From Blattamonas nauphoetae (Eukaryota; Preaxostyla; Oxymonadida), in contig JARBJD010000078.1 in NCBI GenBank assembly GCA_033064195.1, positions 124,001 through 188,000 on the forward strand: a stretch of 64,000 nucleotides of DNA, read 5' to 3'. This document shows positions 21,915 through 31,595 of this stretch, in pieces. A program made the translations under genes and the position numbers. The notes beneath the pieces are model-generated. The model was not told the origin of the DNA. It searched no databases and was given only the letters and a program-made list of their open reading frames with translations. How positions within the stretch are numbered: position 1 is the first letter of the stretch; each line of letters starts with the position of its first letter.

Positions 21915-23369
21915 TACTGCCCGACACGACGTCCTGATCCGGCTGTAAAACGGATGTATTTTTCTGAATAGAGGCACAATGTGGTTCAATTTTCTATGAA
22001 TACTAATTTTGAGAGTTAGACACAGTTTGACAATAAAGTAGAAACCAAAAAATTCTGTGTGACGCGAAAACTGTAAAATAAAAAAAATGATGGTCATGAT
22101 GTTCGCGACATGACATCTGATCCACTTCATCCAGCTCGACCACTCTAATATTTCGTCATTTTTCCTTCATGAGAGTAACACTCGAGGAGGCGGTCACCGT
22201 ATGAGAGAACGATGTTGTCGATACTTTCTTGTGGGATCGATTTCCAGCATCTCACGATTGCTTTCCGCAGTGAGTCAATTGTGTCATAAACTTCGAAATT
22301 CTCATATAATTTGGTAGTGAGCATTGCCCAGACGTGTTCAATTGGGTTCAAGTCGCTAGAGAGAGGTGGAAGGAATTTGTGACTGATATTCGCCAATTCA
22401 ATTCGGGGAAGTTCCGTTTTATTCTTGTGCCAACCCGCATTATCGCTCAGAAGGACCCGTGTGTCGAGTGGAGGGTCCATCTGAGCGTTTGTGAGTCCGT
22501 TGATGAGGGCATCTGTGTAGATTCTGCCGTTGATGTTCTCTTCTGTGATGAAGAGATTGCTTTTGAACCCAACTCCAACACATCCCCAAATGTTGAGTTT
22601 GATTGGATGAGCGCGTGATTCTGATTCGGGTCGTTGTGTGTCTTTCTCACTTAATGACCGGTAATACTTATCTGGTCCTCTCCCTCTCACAGTTTTCTCG
22701 TCGTCAAATAGACACAGGTCAGGAAGATAGCCTTTTGAAAGAGTCTCTTTGGCGAAGTCGAATCTGTTTTTGATGTGGTGTGGTTGGAAGGGGGGAACTT
22801 TATGATGTTTGTGGAGACCTATTTTGTTTGCTTTCAGGAAGCGTTGGAAGGAACGGTCGGATCCTGGCAATTTGAGATCTCTTTTCAATTGGATTGCGGA
22901 GCTGTATGTTTTGTTCTTGATCGCAAGCTGGACATTTTTGAGTGTTTTGTTGGGATAGAGGTGTGACTGGGGTTTATGATTCACAACTCGCGGTCGATCG
23001 GTGACGATGAGAGTGTGAGAGTACTTTGAGACTGTGTTGACAGAGACTTTCAGATGGCGAGCTGTTTCATTTCTTCCTTTGCCTTTCCTTCGTTCTTTCT
23101 GAATCTTTCTTTGATTCGACAGAGACAATCTTGGAACCATTGTTGAGCGCAATCAGAGGCGAATCACGTGTCCTGTCGTTCTACGAATGTCCCCCAACTT
23201 TAGTATTTCACGTCATTCTCTTCTACTGTTCACTACAGTTCTTTCAAAAAAATTCAGGAGATGTCTAACCCCGTGGAGTTGAAGTAAGTGAAAAAGGAAC
23301 TCTCATCTCTCTCTTGTTCTGTCAAAAAACAAAAAATACAGCCGGATCAGGTCGTCGTGTCGGGCAGTA
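21915..23369. mobile_element. Tc1/mariner copy 1, apparently complete
   Basis: A 1455-bp element with terminal inverted repeats starting TACTGCCCGACACGACG (33 bp, one mismatch) and flanked by TA (21913-21914 and 23370-23371). It contains one full transposase frame on the minus strand. It lies inside element B. The near-identical ends and open frame suggest a recent insertion, in contrast to the split, decayed copy at 34499-42102. Confidence 0.88.
22145..23152 (-). CDS. Tc1/mariner transposase (DD34E)
   Basis: About 335 residues, uninterrupted. The N-terminal 60 residues (LSNQRKIQKERRKGKGRN, then ETARHLKVSVNTVSKY) are a helix-turn-helix DNA-binding domain. The catalytic triad is CLFDDEKTV (Asp), VLLSDNAGWHKN (Asp) and SSDLNPIEHVW (Glu). 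The spacing between the second Asp and the Glu is 34 residues, as in Tc1-type enzymes. The SDLNPIEHVW motif is characteristic. The frame ends 230 bp from the left terminal repeat. The protein length and motifs are what an active enzyme needs, but activity cannot be told from sequence. Confidence 0.9.
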   Translation of the reverse strand: MRSTMVPRLSLSNQRKIQKERRKGKGRNETARHLKVSVNTVSKYSHTLIVTDRPRVVNHKPQSHLYPNKTLKNVQLAIKNKTYSSAIQLKRDLKLPGSDRSFQRFLKANKIGLHKHHKVPPFQPHHIKNRFDFAKETLSKGYLPDLCLFDDEKTVRGRGPDKYYRSLSEKDTQRPESESRAHPIKLNIWGCVGVGFKSNLFITEENINGRIYTDALINGLTNAQMDPPLDTRVLLSDNAGWHKNKTELPRIELANISHKFLPPLSSDLNPIEHVWAMLTTKLYENFEVYDTIDSLRKAIVRCWKSIPQESIDNIVLSYGDRLLECYSHEGKMTKY

Positions 23370-23944
23370 TAGTCTCGAAAATGCTCTATTGCACTTGAAT
23401 TATCAGTTGAAATTAGATTTCTGCATGAACCCAGGAGTACAAGTATTTTTTCTTGAATTGGACACATGTTTGCACCCATCTGGCAAGATCATCATCGATC
23501 GTGTCCTGAACACTCCTTTCCTTTGTCTATCTGAAATTATGAGAGATAATTGAGAACAAACAGGTTTTATATGTCTGTTTGACACTGGTGAAGAGACGTT
23601 GGGACATCATTATCTTAATCTCCAAGAGTAACCGTCATGGAAAAAGAGAATCCGCTTTCAGGTGCTACGAGTTTCAAAGAAAGTGAAAAGAGCACACCCG
23701 ATCTTCACACATGTGACTTGATGTACATCGATCTGAGTGGAACGCAGTTTATCAAAGGTGGAGCAGTGAGGTCACAATGAAGGTTGGAGAGTCAGTGCTT
23801 GAAAAGAGGATGTGTAGAAACGAAGTTTTGAGAGAAGATATCCGTGGAGATTGAGGACTTTAATCTGTTCCTGGAACAAGAATAGACAGAATTTGATAGA
23901 AAGACCAGTGAAACGGATGGATTCTTTCAAAATTATTGGGACAA

Positions 23945-25216
23945 CTATAGTTCATCAGCATCCCTTAATCAGAGACCTATGAGACATTCCAACTTCTATT
24001 GATTAACAATTGAAATAATGACGTAAAATGAAGAAAAAGACCGTTTTGAGACGTGTATGTTTTGTTTGAAAGACTAGTTCTGTTGATGGGTCGAAAGAGT
24101 TAATGTGTGTCGGAAGAGGAAAAGGTTGAGAGGGAAGACCACTAAAATGAGCTCCGCCCAGCAGGAAAAACCTTTCTGAAGAGTGGGTCAAGGATAGTGT
24201 GCTCCGAGAGTGCAGAAATCAAAGATCTGAACAATGATCGTGCGATCAAGCAATAGTGATTGGAAATAGTTGTGAAAAACGGAGAAACGGAAGCTATCAG
24301 GCCGATAAAGGACATTGGGAGGGAGGTAGCTTGCAGAAAGTGCTCAATAGGACAAGGATTGTCTGAAATGTGGGGAGACAGAACTGGCGAGAATGTCGAG
24401 ATTTAGAAGATAGACGACAACACCACTCATGTATATAGTCGCAAGATCAAGAACGGTGCAGGGGATGAACTTCAGGGAGAGAAAGGTTTGAGATAGCTCT
24501 TCGATGATCGAATTTGAGTGGGAGATGATTCGAGTGAATGCATAATATGGTTTTGAGGATTGAAAATGCGAGAGAAGGATTGAGAACGTGCGAAGGACTC
24601 ATGAATAATGCAAAACTGTGAAAAACCCGGATAATGGCTGTGAAGTCAGAAAGTCACTTCCTCTGGACGGATAGTGAATTAAAGATGTTTGCAAACCCAC
24701 GAAGAGACATCATAAACTGTAGGGGAGAGTCCTTCATTAATGATATGCATATCCAGAGGACCAGATAGGAACAAATCGATATGTGATGTGAAGCATCGTC
24801 CCCATCTTTCTAATCCGAGACGAGACTGTCCAAGAAGGCAAGAAATCCATCACTGATAGAGTTGTTGTGCATCTGAGGAAACAATCAACGATAGAGAGCG
24901 GAGACCTTTCAGAGACTTGTGATTCGCTGTGTCGCTCTTCCAATCCTCAAGACACCGCACTGTGAAGCCAAGTGAGGACAAAAAGTCATTCTCATTGGAG
25001 TTCTGCCCCTCAGTTTTGATGAACTCGCATCTGGATTGATGATAGTCGCTCTACAGATTCAGGAATCATGTGTGATCAGTTCTACGTTGCAGTTCGCTCA
25101 TAGAGACACTCACGATTTGTGTAGATGGATTCCGCGTATTTCTCTCCGAAAGGCGATGTCAGAGATGGACATAACGTGAAGAGGGGAAATTGGTAGCTTT
25201 CAGTGAAAACGAAATT
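23945..25216. other. Interior of element A, unassigned
   Basis: About 1.3 kb with no long open frame. Short frames such as 24737-24943 (minus) have no recognised motif. The related stretch just before it, near 23660-23760, contains words that would translate to a leucine-rich-repeat-like unit (LMYIDLSGTQF) but with stops close by, so it may be decayed coding sequence. Confidence 0.35.
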
Positions 25217-25269
25217 ATGGGCCTCTGATGAACTTTAGTTGGTATTGCTGATGAACTATAGTCAGTCCC

Positions 25270-25732
25270 CTTGTGTGGACAGGCTGGGGCTGTTCTGGGT
25301 CGACTGGAAGAGAAGGAGCGGCAGAGAGAGGAAGGAGAGGAGGACAGCGAAGAAAGAGGAGTCGAGATGAGAGTGGGCGAGAACCTTCTGATTTGGACAC
25401 TGACCGACATCAACAGCGAAGAAGCGGCAGCACGAAGAGAACACGAGCGAGCAGCCATCCACAACTTGCGAGAAGTGGTCGGCCGTGCGGACGAAGCTGG
25501 CTCAGCCGAAGCCGACCGCGACACACCTCGTCCGTCGCGCGAGTGTCGTCTGGTTGTGAGCTCGGCGTGGCTGCGGTCGGAGTGCATCTCGGCAGTGGAG
25601 ACGGAGTTTCTGGAGGCAGACAGAGAACGGCGGAAGAGGGAAGTGATGGAGGCATTGGATGGGTTGGAGTGGGAGGGACTCAGCGAACTGTTGGGGAGCA
25701 GCCAGAGACCAGACCTGAAACGAGAAGAATAA
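25270..25732 (+). pseudogene. 3' exon of the interrupted PHD-finger gene
   Basis: After the right copy of the target duplication the frame resumes as GQAGAVLGRLEEKERQREE, exactly in phase with LCG before the element. It runs to a stop at 25732 as a Glu/Arg-rich, helix-prone tail of about 150 residues ending PDLKREE. There is no start codon or promoter of its own, so it is best read as the severed C-terminus of the gene at 19540-21592. If the element were spliced out or excised the product could be whole. As it stands the gene is probably disrupted. Confidence 0.65.
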
Positions 25733-25963
25733 GAGAAAACGATTCCATTCATCGACTTTTTTTCATTTGATTCTGTTTCTCATCACACTGATTCTTTTCA
25801 CCTTCAATCAAAACCAGACAACTTCAGGCACTCGGTGTTTTCATGAATCTGACGAGATGAAGAAGAAGGCCCAATGTTTCTAGACTGGCCAATCGATTCA
25901 TCACGATCAAACCGTCTTTTCAATTCTATTCAACCAAACATCCTCGAACCTCGTCCCACCGAA

Positions 25964-27654
25964 ATGGAAATCCCGACAATTATGTGTTCTGTTGTCGGTA
26001 CTGCTCATTCTGGACGAACCACATTTCTACAAGCCCTTGGCACATCTCCGTCCACAGAAGGGTTTCGTCTCCGTTTTTCTCCGCCATCAAGTCATCATTT
26101 TGACTTGGTCTTCCGAATACTCACATCAATTGATGATGAAGATACTCTCTCGTTTGTATTTTTTCTATTTTTCAGAAATCACCCAATAGTTCTCTCAACA
26201 ATTCAGACATCATTCTCACCGTCTTCTCATTGACGTGTAGACAATCATTTTCTGATATTGAAACGCTGTCTGTGTTTTCTCTCAAATAATCATTATGACC
26301 TCCTGAGATAGATGGTTTCCCATTCTCGAACAAACTCGCTCACTTCAAACTCATAACATGCCTCATATCTTCTTCATTGGAACAAAATGTGATCTTGTTG
26401 ATGAATTTGAAGTAGATCTGGAGAAGGTCTCTTTTTCTCGCATGTTTCCTTCTTCTTCTTCAGGTTCAAAACCTCTCAAACCAGTTTTCGAACTTATTCT
26501 TTGCAGTTTCCTCGACTGAGGGAGAAAATATCAAGTTGGTTCTGAGTCTACTCGGGACAGTCGGAAAGCGTGTTGTCGAGTCTCAGGAAGAAGATAGGTT
26601 AGATTTGTCAAACCAAGAACCGAAACCCATCGTGGATCCAGTCCAAAATTCTGGGGATGAAACACCATCAATGAAGAGACGAAAGCATGGACACTGTAGA
26701 ACTCCTTCTCCTCGTTCGATCTCTCCAAGTTCGACAATCAACACATTTGGACCATCTCATTCACAACATTGTTTTACAGGAAACACAATCTCATTCACAA
26801 ACAAATCGATTGCCGGATTCGAGAAAGACGAAGAGGGGAAGATGTCAACGATCTACTCTTTCTCGCTGGACAACCGTCAGCCGAAAGTGAATCGAACAAG
26901 CAATTGTGAGACTCAAACGAAATCTAGCTCGTCATTCTCGTCTCCCTCCTCCTCAGTGCCTCTCTCTGAGCTTGGTCGTACTCATCATCACAACAAAACT
27001 GATTTTTCAGTTTGCCGTCAGTCGCTCCCTCGAATTGTCATCCACATCCCGCCAGTCAGAAATGAGTCGACTACAGACAAAGAATATTTGGAGAATGATT
27101 CAAGGTTATCGACGTTATCACAGGAGCAGCAAAGGGTTGGCATCATTCATGCTGAAATCGAGAAGGGAATCGTCATCGATGTAGATGTCTTTGCAGACAC
27201 AAATCCGGAAATGTTATCGTCAGATATTCAACGGAAGCATCGACTGAGCGATGAACAGCGGGCTGAGCTGCAGAGTTGTGTGCAAGGCATTCTTAGACGT
27301 CGAGAATCCCGCCACTCTCCAGCCCACAATTCCGAACAACACGGAACAGCAACGACACAACCACAATCATCCACGAATCTTCATCGAACAGATGGAGCCA
27401 CTCCACCGACTTCACCTTTTTCCAGTGGGGATCGACGCCGGAAAAACACGGACACCCAAAATCAAGTTCTTTTTCGGATTGACGTTGAATTGGAGGGTGG
27501 AAAGACAGCTCGTGTTGTGATGAAGAAAGGAGACAATGCTAAACGTGTTGCTGATGCCGTGTGTGTCCAACACAAGCTGACCGGGAAGAGCGCTGAACGG
27601 ATGACGCATATGATCACGGGATACGCCAAACTCGTCAAGCAAAAGAAAGCTTGA
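25964..27654 (+). CDS. Divergent Ras-like GTPase with long C-terminal extension
   Basis: Four exons (25964-26151, 26190-26267, 26312-26426, 26464-27654). The P-loop reads VGTAHSGRTT, with Arg where GTPases have the catalytic Lys. The switch II motif (DxxG) is not recognisable. The core continues DIILTVFSLTCRQSFSDIE, and the base-specificity motif is GTKCDL (for NKxD). The SAK-like loop is SSTEGENI. After about 170 residues a Ser-rich linker of about 250 residues follows. A conserved-looking tail (LFRIDVELEGGKTARVVM, then a helix) resembles a small beta-grasp fold. Lys-to-Arg plus a missing DxxG suggests a pseudo-GTPase or nucleotide-binding adaptor. A start upstream at 25874 is possible. Confidence 0.65.
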
Positions 27655-28171
27655 ACCTTCCTGACATTCTTTCGTTCCGTCCTGTTACGACAGACGCCGA
27701 AAATCGAACAATTCTGATGAACGGTTTGGGACGACATTTCAAGGCGTCAACGCTGGATCAATGGATGAGATCTCGTTTTATGTTCTGTTTCATTCGAACA
27801 CCAACTCCTCCTCGTTGTTTCACAACGTCTCCCACTCACAATCGGGCCATTGAGCTCCACTCGCCACTTTGGACTGGAGGATTGTTTATCTCGACACTCG
27901 ATCCGCTTCGAGAACACTGGTGAACTTTTTTCAACTGTGGGTTATGAAAAGAATCATTATTCTTCGTTCATTTGGTTGACAGACGATAGATTTTTGGTTC
28001 AGAGATGGTTTGATCAAAAAACAATCATCAGAAAAGTGGTATAATCGAAAATTGATGAAAACATAAATCATCAAAAAGAAGATTTGTACAGAGACATCCT
28101 AAACAGCTGTTAAACACTCAAGAAAGGAAACAAAAAAAGCGACTTCACCAATCGCGCCTATTCATCATCTC
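27655..28171. other. Intergenic between convergent genes
   Basis: About 516 bp holding the 3' flanks of the GTPase and of the small membrane protein. Short plus-strand frames (27651-28044) lack recognised motifs. No repeat ends or RNA gene seen. Confidence 0.45.
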
Positions 28172-28948
28172 CTATTCTTTTGATGGTTCCATGGTCCCCG
28201 AAGAGGCGATAGTGTGAGGCACTGACTGAAATTGAACATATCCTTGTGGTTGTGTGTTTTGGTAAGCGCCTTGTTGAACAACGACGCCTTGCCCAGATGT
28301 GTAGCCTGGCTGTCCTCCATACACATGCCGCATTGCATACATCGGCTGAACAGTACCGGTCATCATCATCTCTTCAGTCGATCCCTCCCCAACAAGGAAA
28401 GGTGCGTGAAAAATGTTCTGTGGCGCGTTTTCCAACAGGTATCCATTGATCACCTGTCCTAATTTCATCGCATCATGCTTTTTGAACGGAGACTGAGAGT
28501 CGAATATGTGTCCATTCAGGAAAAAGATCTGAACTCGCAAGTGTCCGTATAGTGGGATGGAGTTCACTCGCAGAATGTCGAGGAATCTGTATGTGTGTGT
28601 CCCTTGAATGTCATTTTCGCAGAAACATGTGAACAGGCGGCGGATCCATCCGTCTGATACTGTCATCACCATTGTCGTGTCGGACGAATCAACTGTGATT
28701 TCTGTTCGACGACCCCACATAACCCCAAAAGCTATTCCAAGCATAATAAGCAAAGCCGGAAGAAAGAGAAATAGTCCTATATAGACCGGGAAGTATATCG
28801 ATGAAAGCGTGGCCGATATTGGTATGAGTACAACCCCAAGAATTATCAATACCGACATTGGACCTGTACATCCCTTTGCTAAAAATCCCATAAAGCAAAC
28901 ATAAATCAGACCCATGATGGTGAAGCGTTGCTGTTCGTTGGTGAGCAT
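28172..28948 (-). CDS. Small multi-pass membrane protein of unknown function
   Basis: 258 residues from the ATG at 28948, and the frame is open a little further upstream without ATG. The first 95 residues hold two to three hydrophobic segments (MGLIYVCFMGFLA; VLIILGVVLIPISATL; VYIGLFLFLPALLIMLGIAF). A soluble domain of about 110 residues follows (TEITVDSSDTTMVMTVSDGW), then a Gln/Gly/Tyr-rich tail with PGYTSGQG and QGYVQFQ repeats. It has no introns. The family is not recognised. Membrane topology is inferred only from hydrophobicity. Confidence 0.6.
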   Translation of the reverse strand: MLTNEQQRFTIMGLIYVCFMGFLAKGCTGPMSVLIILGVVLIPISATLSSIYFPVYIGLFLFLPALLIMLGIAFGVMWGRRTEITVDSSDTTMVMTVSDGWIRRLFTCFCENDIQGTHTYRFLDILRVNSIPLYGHLRVQIFFLNGHIFDSQSPFKKHDAMKLGQVINGYLLENAPQNIFHAPFLVGEGSTEEMMMTGTVQPMYAMRHVYGGQPGYTSGQGVVVQQGAYQNTQPQGYVQFQSVPHTIASSGTMEPSKE

Positions 28949-29713
28949 CAGTGAGAACACGATCACAAACAAACTGCGATAGATAAACTAGAATGGTTTG
29001 ATCGTTCATTTTTCCGAAAATGTGAAAAAAACAATTGTCAAGATAGAAAATACCATCGATGTCAACAAAGACAAAATCCTCTCATATATCTTCTTGGATT
29101 CCTTCACTCACTTCACAACTCTCTCAACAACACCCCCTGTCTCCATCGCTCTCGACAGTTCTCTCGTCGTCTGCTGCTGCTTCTGCTGTTCACTCGACAG
29201 AGATTCCAGTGTCGCCAGCTGAGCTTCCTATCACCAGACGGCACCGACGCATGGAGTGAACGAAGAGGACGATGTGATGTGTGTCGGCCAGAATACCAGC
29301 GACCGCTGAGATAACGTGGCTAGTCACGAGGTTCGCTGGGTTTGTGTTTTGTCCCTCAGTCTGGTCGTCATTGTGTTGGCCTGTTCTGCATTCGCTGAAA
29401 TCAGCCACCAGCAATCTCGTCCTTCCATCGAGTGTGGTTGGGTTGGATTTGGCGAAGAGTGAGAGAGCAGCGGGTCATCAGTTGCGGTGTCGTCGACGAG
29501 AGCAACGAAAAGCGACGCTGAGTATCGTCTGCTGCCACCGACACAGGCGGAGAGAGGCGCGGGAGGGGAGTCGAGCATTTTCTCCCCTTCACCTCTTCAC
29601 ATCTTCCTCTCTTTCTCACTCTTCTTCCTTCTCTCCCTCATACCCACGCCCGTCTGATGCGACCTGCTTGTCCAGCACCCAATTCATTCGAGTTCCTCCT
29701 CCGCACTTTCTCG
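28949..29713. other. Unassigned stretch
   Basis: About 765 bp without a recognisable gene. Plus-strand short frames (28998-29259, 29281-29751) overlap in different phases and contain Ser-rich, low-information sequence. They could be parts of a decayed gene. Nothing definite. Confidence 0.35.
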
Positions 29714-29965
29714 TCAGACAACTTGTGATGGTGAGACTGACTGGCATGTGAAGAACAAAACCCGTTCTCGGTCGATGATACGCACATATTTCGAGGAGGT
29801 CAGCAAGGAGATCCTGAAATGCCTGGATTGCTGACCATTGATGACGGATTCAGGATTGCACTTCAATGTGGCAACAAGAGCTCGAAAGACAACAGCATTT
29901 TCGTGTTCAGATTCATTTCGATTGTATTGCCGATTCAGGAAAGGAGAGCAGTCTGGACAACACAA
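29714..29965 (-). pseudogene. N-terminal fragment of the repetitive Armadillo-like family
   Basis: The minus-strand frame DCSPFLNRQYNRNESE, then VVFRALVATLK, matches the N-terminus of the larger remnant at 30282-31261 (DCSPFLNWRYNPHESE, VVFRSLVATVK). Similarity is lost after about 40 residues. The piece has no counterpart of the rest of the family, so it is a truncated duplicate. Confidence 0.65.
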
Positions 29966-30281
29966 CGCGTTGTTGAATGATCAACCAGAGCATGTCCATT
30001 GAAGCCAGTCGAGATGGCGTGTGATGGTGTCGGAGAGAACCGAACACTGGCACCTCGTCTGAGGAAAATGCCGTGGGACGTAACATGATGATTGGAGAGA
30101 GGGGGCAGTGGCGAAGGCGAAGAGAGCTCGCCAATCTCAAAAAGTGTGTCAGCTCTAAGCGGAGATGGGTGTCGTTCAGACATGACCTGTCATCCGCATC
30201 ACTCCTCCCACCGTCCAACACATCCCATCCGACGTACACACTGGTGGAAGACGAGCTGGTTCTGTGCTCTTCCTATCCAGG

Positions 30282-31261
30282 TCAGGGAAGGTTCATGCCC
30301 TGCAAATTGTTCCATCGGATCGAGCGGGAAAGAACGTCTCCTCCATACGATCTGTTTTTGTTGTTGTGCAGCCTTTGTTCCATCACATCTTCGATGCCCT
30401 CCATTCTCAACATTCGATCCACTGTATTCCACATCTTTTGAACGTCTTCGCTTGTGTTGTACCATTCTTCTTGGGCTTTGTTCGTGAAATACAGAAAATG
30501 CTCGAATGAACGAGCATCCTTGACGAATGCGAGATAACTTGGGACTGTGAGAACGACTGGCATTTGAAGAACAAAATCAAGCATTGGTTGATAAAAATGA
30601 GATATTCGGAGGAGATGGGCCAGGAGTGATAGAAAATATACGGATTGGTCCCCATCGATGATCGAATAGCGGTTCACGCACAAATGGCAAATGTACTTCT
30701 CCGACGGCGCCAGAACTTGCTTCAAGACCGTCTCATGAACATGAGACAGATGTGGATATTGACTGTTTTGACAAGTGAAAGTGACTGTGGATTGAGAGTG
30801 ATGATGAGTTGAGGGATCAGATCAGCTTTGACGAGGGCAAGTCGGACTTCAGCTGAACATGCGTCGATCAGAGTTTTGAGCAGCTTCATTGCAGCTTTGG
30901 TGATGGCCTGATTGGCAGAAGAAATGAGCGCCACAATGGACTGCATGAAGGCGTTCAGAGATTCATCAGCTAACAATGCAAAGCTGTGGAGAAAAGCATC
31001 GGCTGATGTGTCATCGTACGGATCCACAGATTCCAGAAATTCAACGGCTTTAGCTTCCAGAGCTTCATCTAGTGCAGGCTGGATCTTCACTGTGGCAACA
31101 AGAGATCGAAAGACAATGGCTCTTTCGAGTTCAGATTCATGAGGATTGTATCGCCAATTCAGGAAAGGAGAACAGTCTCCAGAATGTAAAAAGCAGTGTG
31201 AAGAGAGACCAGGGCAAGGAGAACCAGTGGCGGTGCATGGTTTTGTGTCAAAAGCTGTCAT
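30282..31261 (-). pseudogene. Armadillo-like repetitive-family gene, broken
   Basis: The first part (31261-30722) begins MTAFDTKPCTA and carries CSPFLNWRYN, AVEFLESVDPYDD and LVKADLIPQLIITLNPQSLS. The second part (30725-30282) is in another frame and carries HETVLKQVLAPSEKYICHLC, SIIDGDQS and MEGIEDVMEQRL, ending GMNLP. These are the marks of a family that is very numerous in oxymonads, as I know it. The two parts meet abruptly near 30730, where about 30 residues that family members usually have are missing and the frame shifts. This points to an internal deletion. No intron signal explains the change. The function of the family is unknown. Confidence 0.7.
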
Positions 31262-31595
31262 TATGATGGATTCGGAGAGGGAACCTTCGTTATGGGGAAG
31301 AGGGAAGGTCTGAACTATTGACTTTCGTTTTTCACCTTCCCTTTGTTGGATGATTATGTCGTTGTTTGACAAACAATCTGTTCGATACAATGAACAGGAC
31401 TTTTTCTATCGTGATTAAGAGACGAGATCAGAAAAAGAAGAGTACATCGTCATCTGGTGAGACGATCGTGGTGGAAGACTTAGTTCACATGATTTGAATG
31501 TATCTCAAAAGAACGGTGTGGCAAAAATTCACAATCATTGTGATAACAAAAGTCGTTGTAAGCTTCCCATTATTGTAACAGGCACTCTTTTTCGA

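Larger units (their letters stand above)
21624..23942. mobile_element. Element B: Tc1-like remnant inside element A
   Basis: Inverted ends CAGTCCCAATAATTTTGAAA (21624-21643) and TTTCAAAATTATTGGGAC (23925-23942) bound a 2319-bp stretch. Taking it out brings the two halves of element A's left repeat together and restores its match with the right repeat. The ends resemble those of Tc1-like elements. The flanking duplication is not clean (AA on both sides rather than TA). About 860 bp remain after subtracting the mariner copy nested in it. No transposase of its own is visible. Confidence 0.55.
21593..25269. mobile_element. Element A: GGG-ended element with 9-bp target duplication
   Basis: The element begins GGGACTGTCTATAGTTCATC and ends with the inverted form. 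The 9-bp sequence CTTGTGTGG sits immediately outside on both sides (21584-21592 and 25270-25278). Such long duplications fit Mutator-like (MULE) elements. The terminal repeat is about 51 bp once the inner insertion at 21624-23942 is taken out, and it contains the module CTATAGTTCATCAG twice. No transposase for this element is seen, so it is non-autonomous or decayed. Its own interior (23945-25216) is unassigned. It splits a coding exon of the PHD-finger gene. Confidence 0.75.

Noticed and set aside
29281-29751. 156-codon plus-strand frame as a gene
   Set aside because: It has no motif, no hydrophobic core pattern and several overlapping frames of equal standing, so it was left as unassigned sequence.
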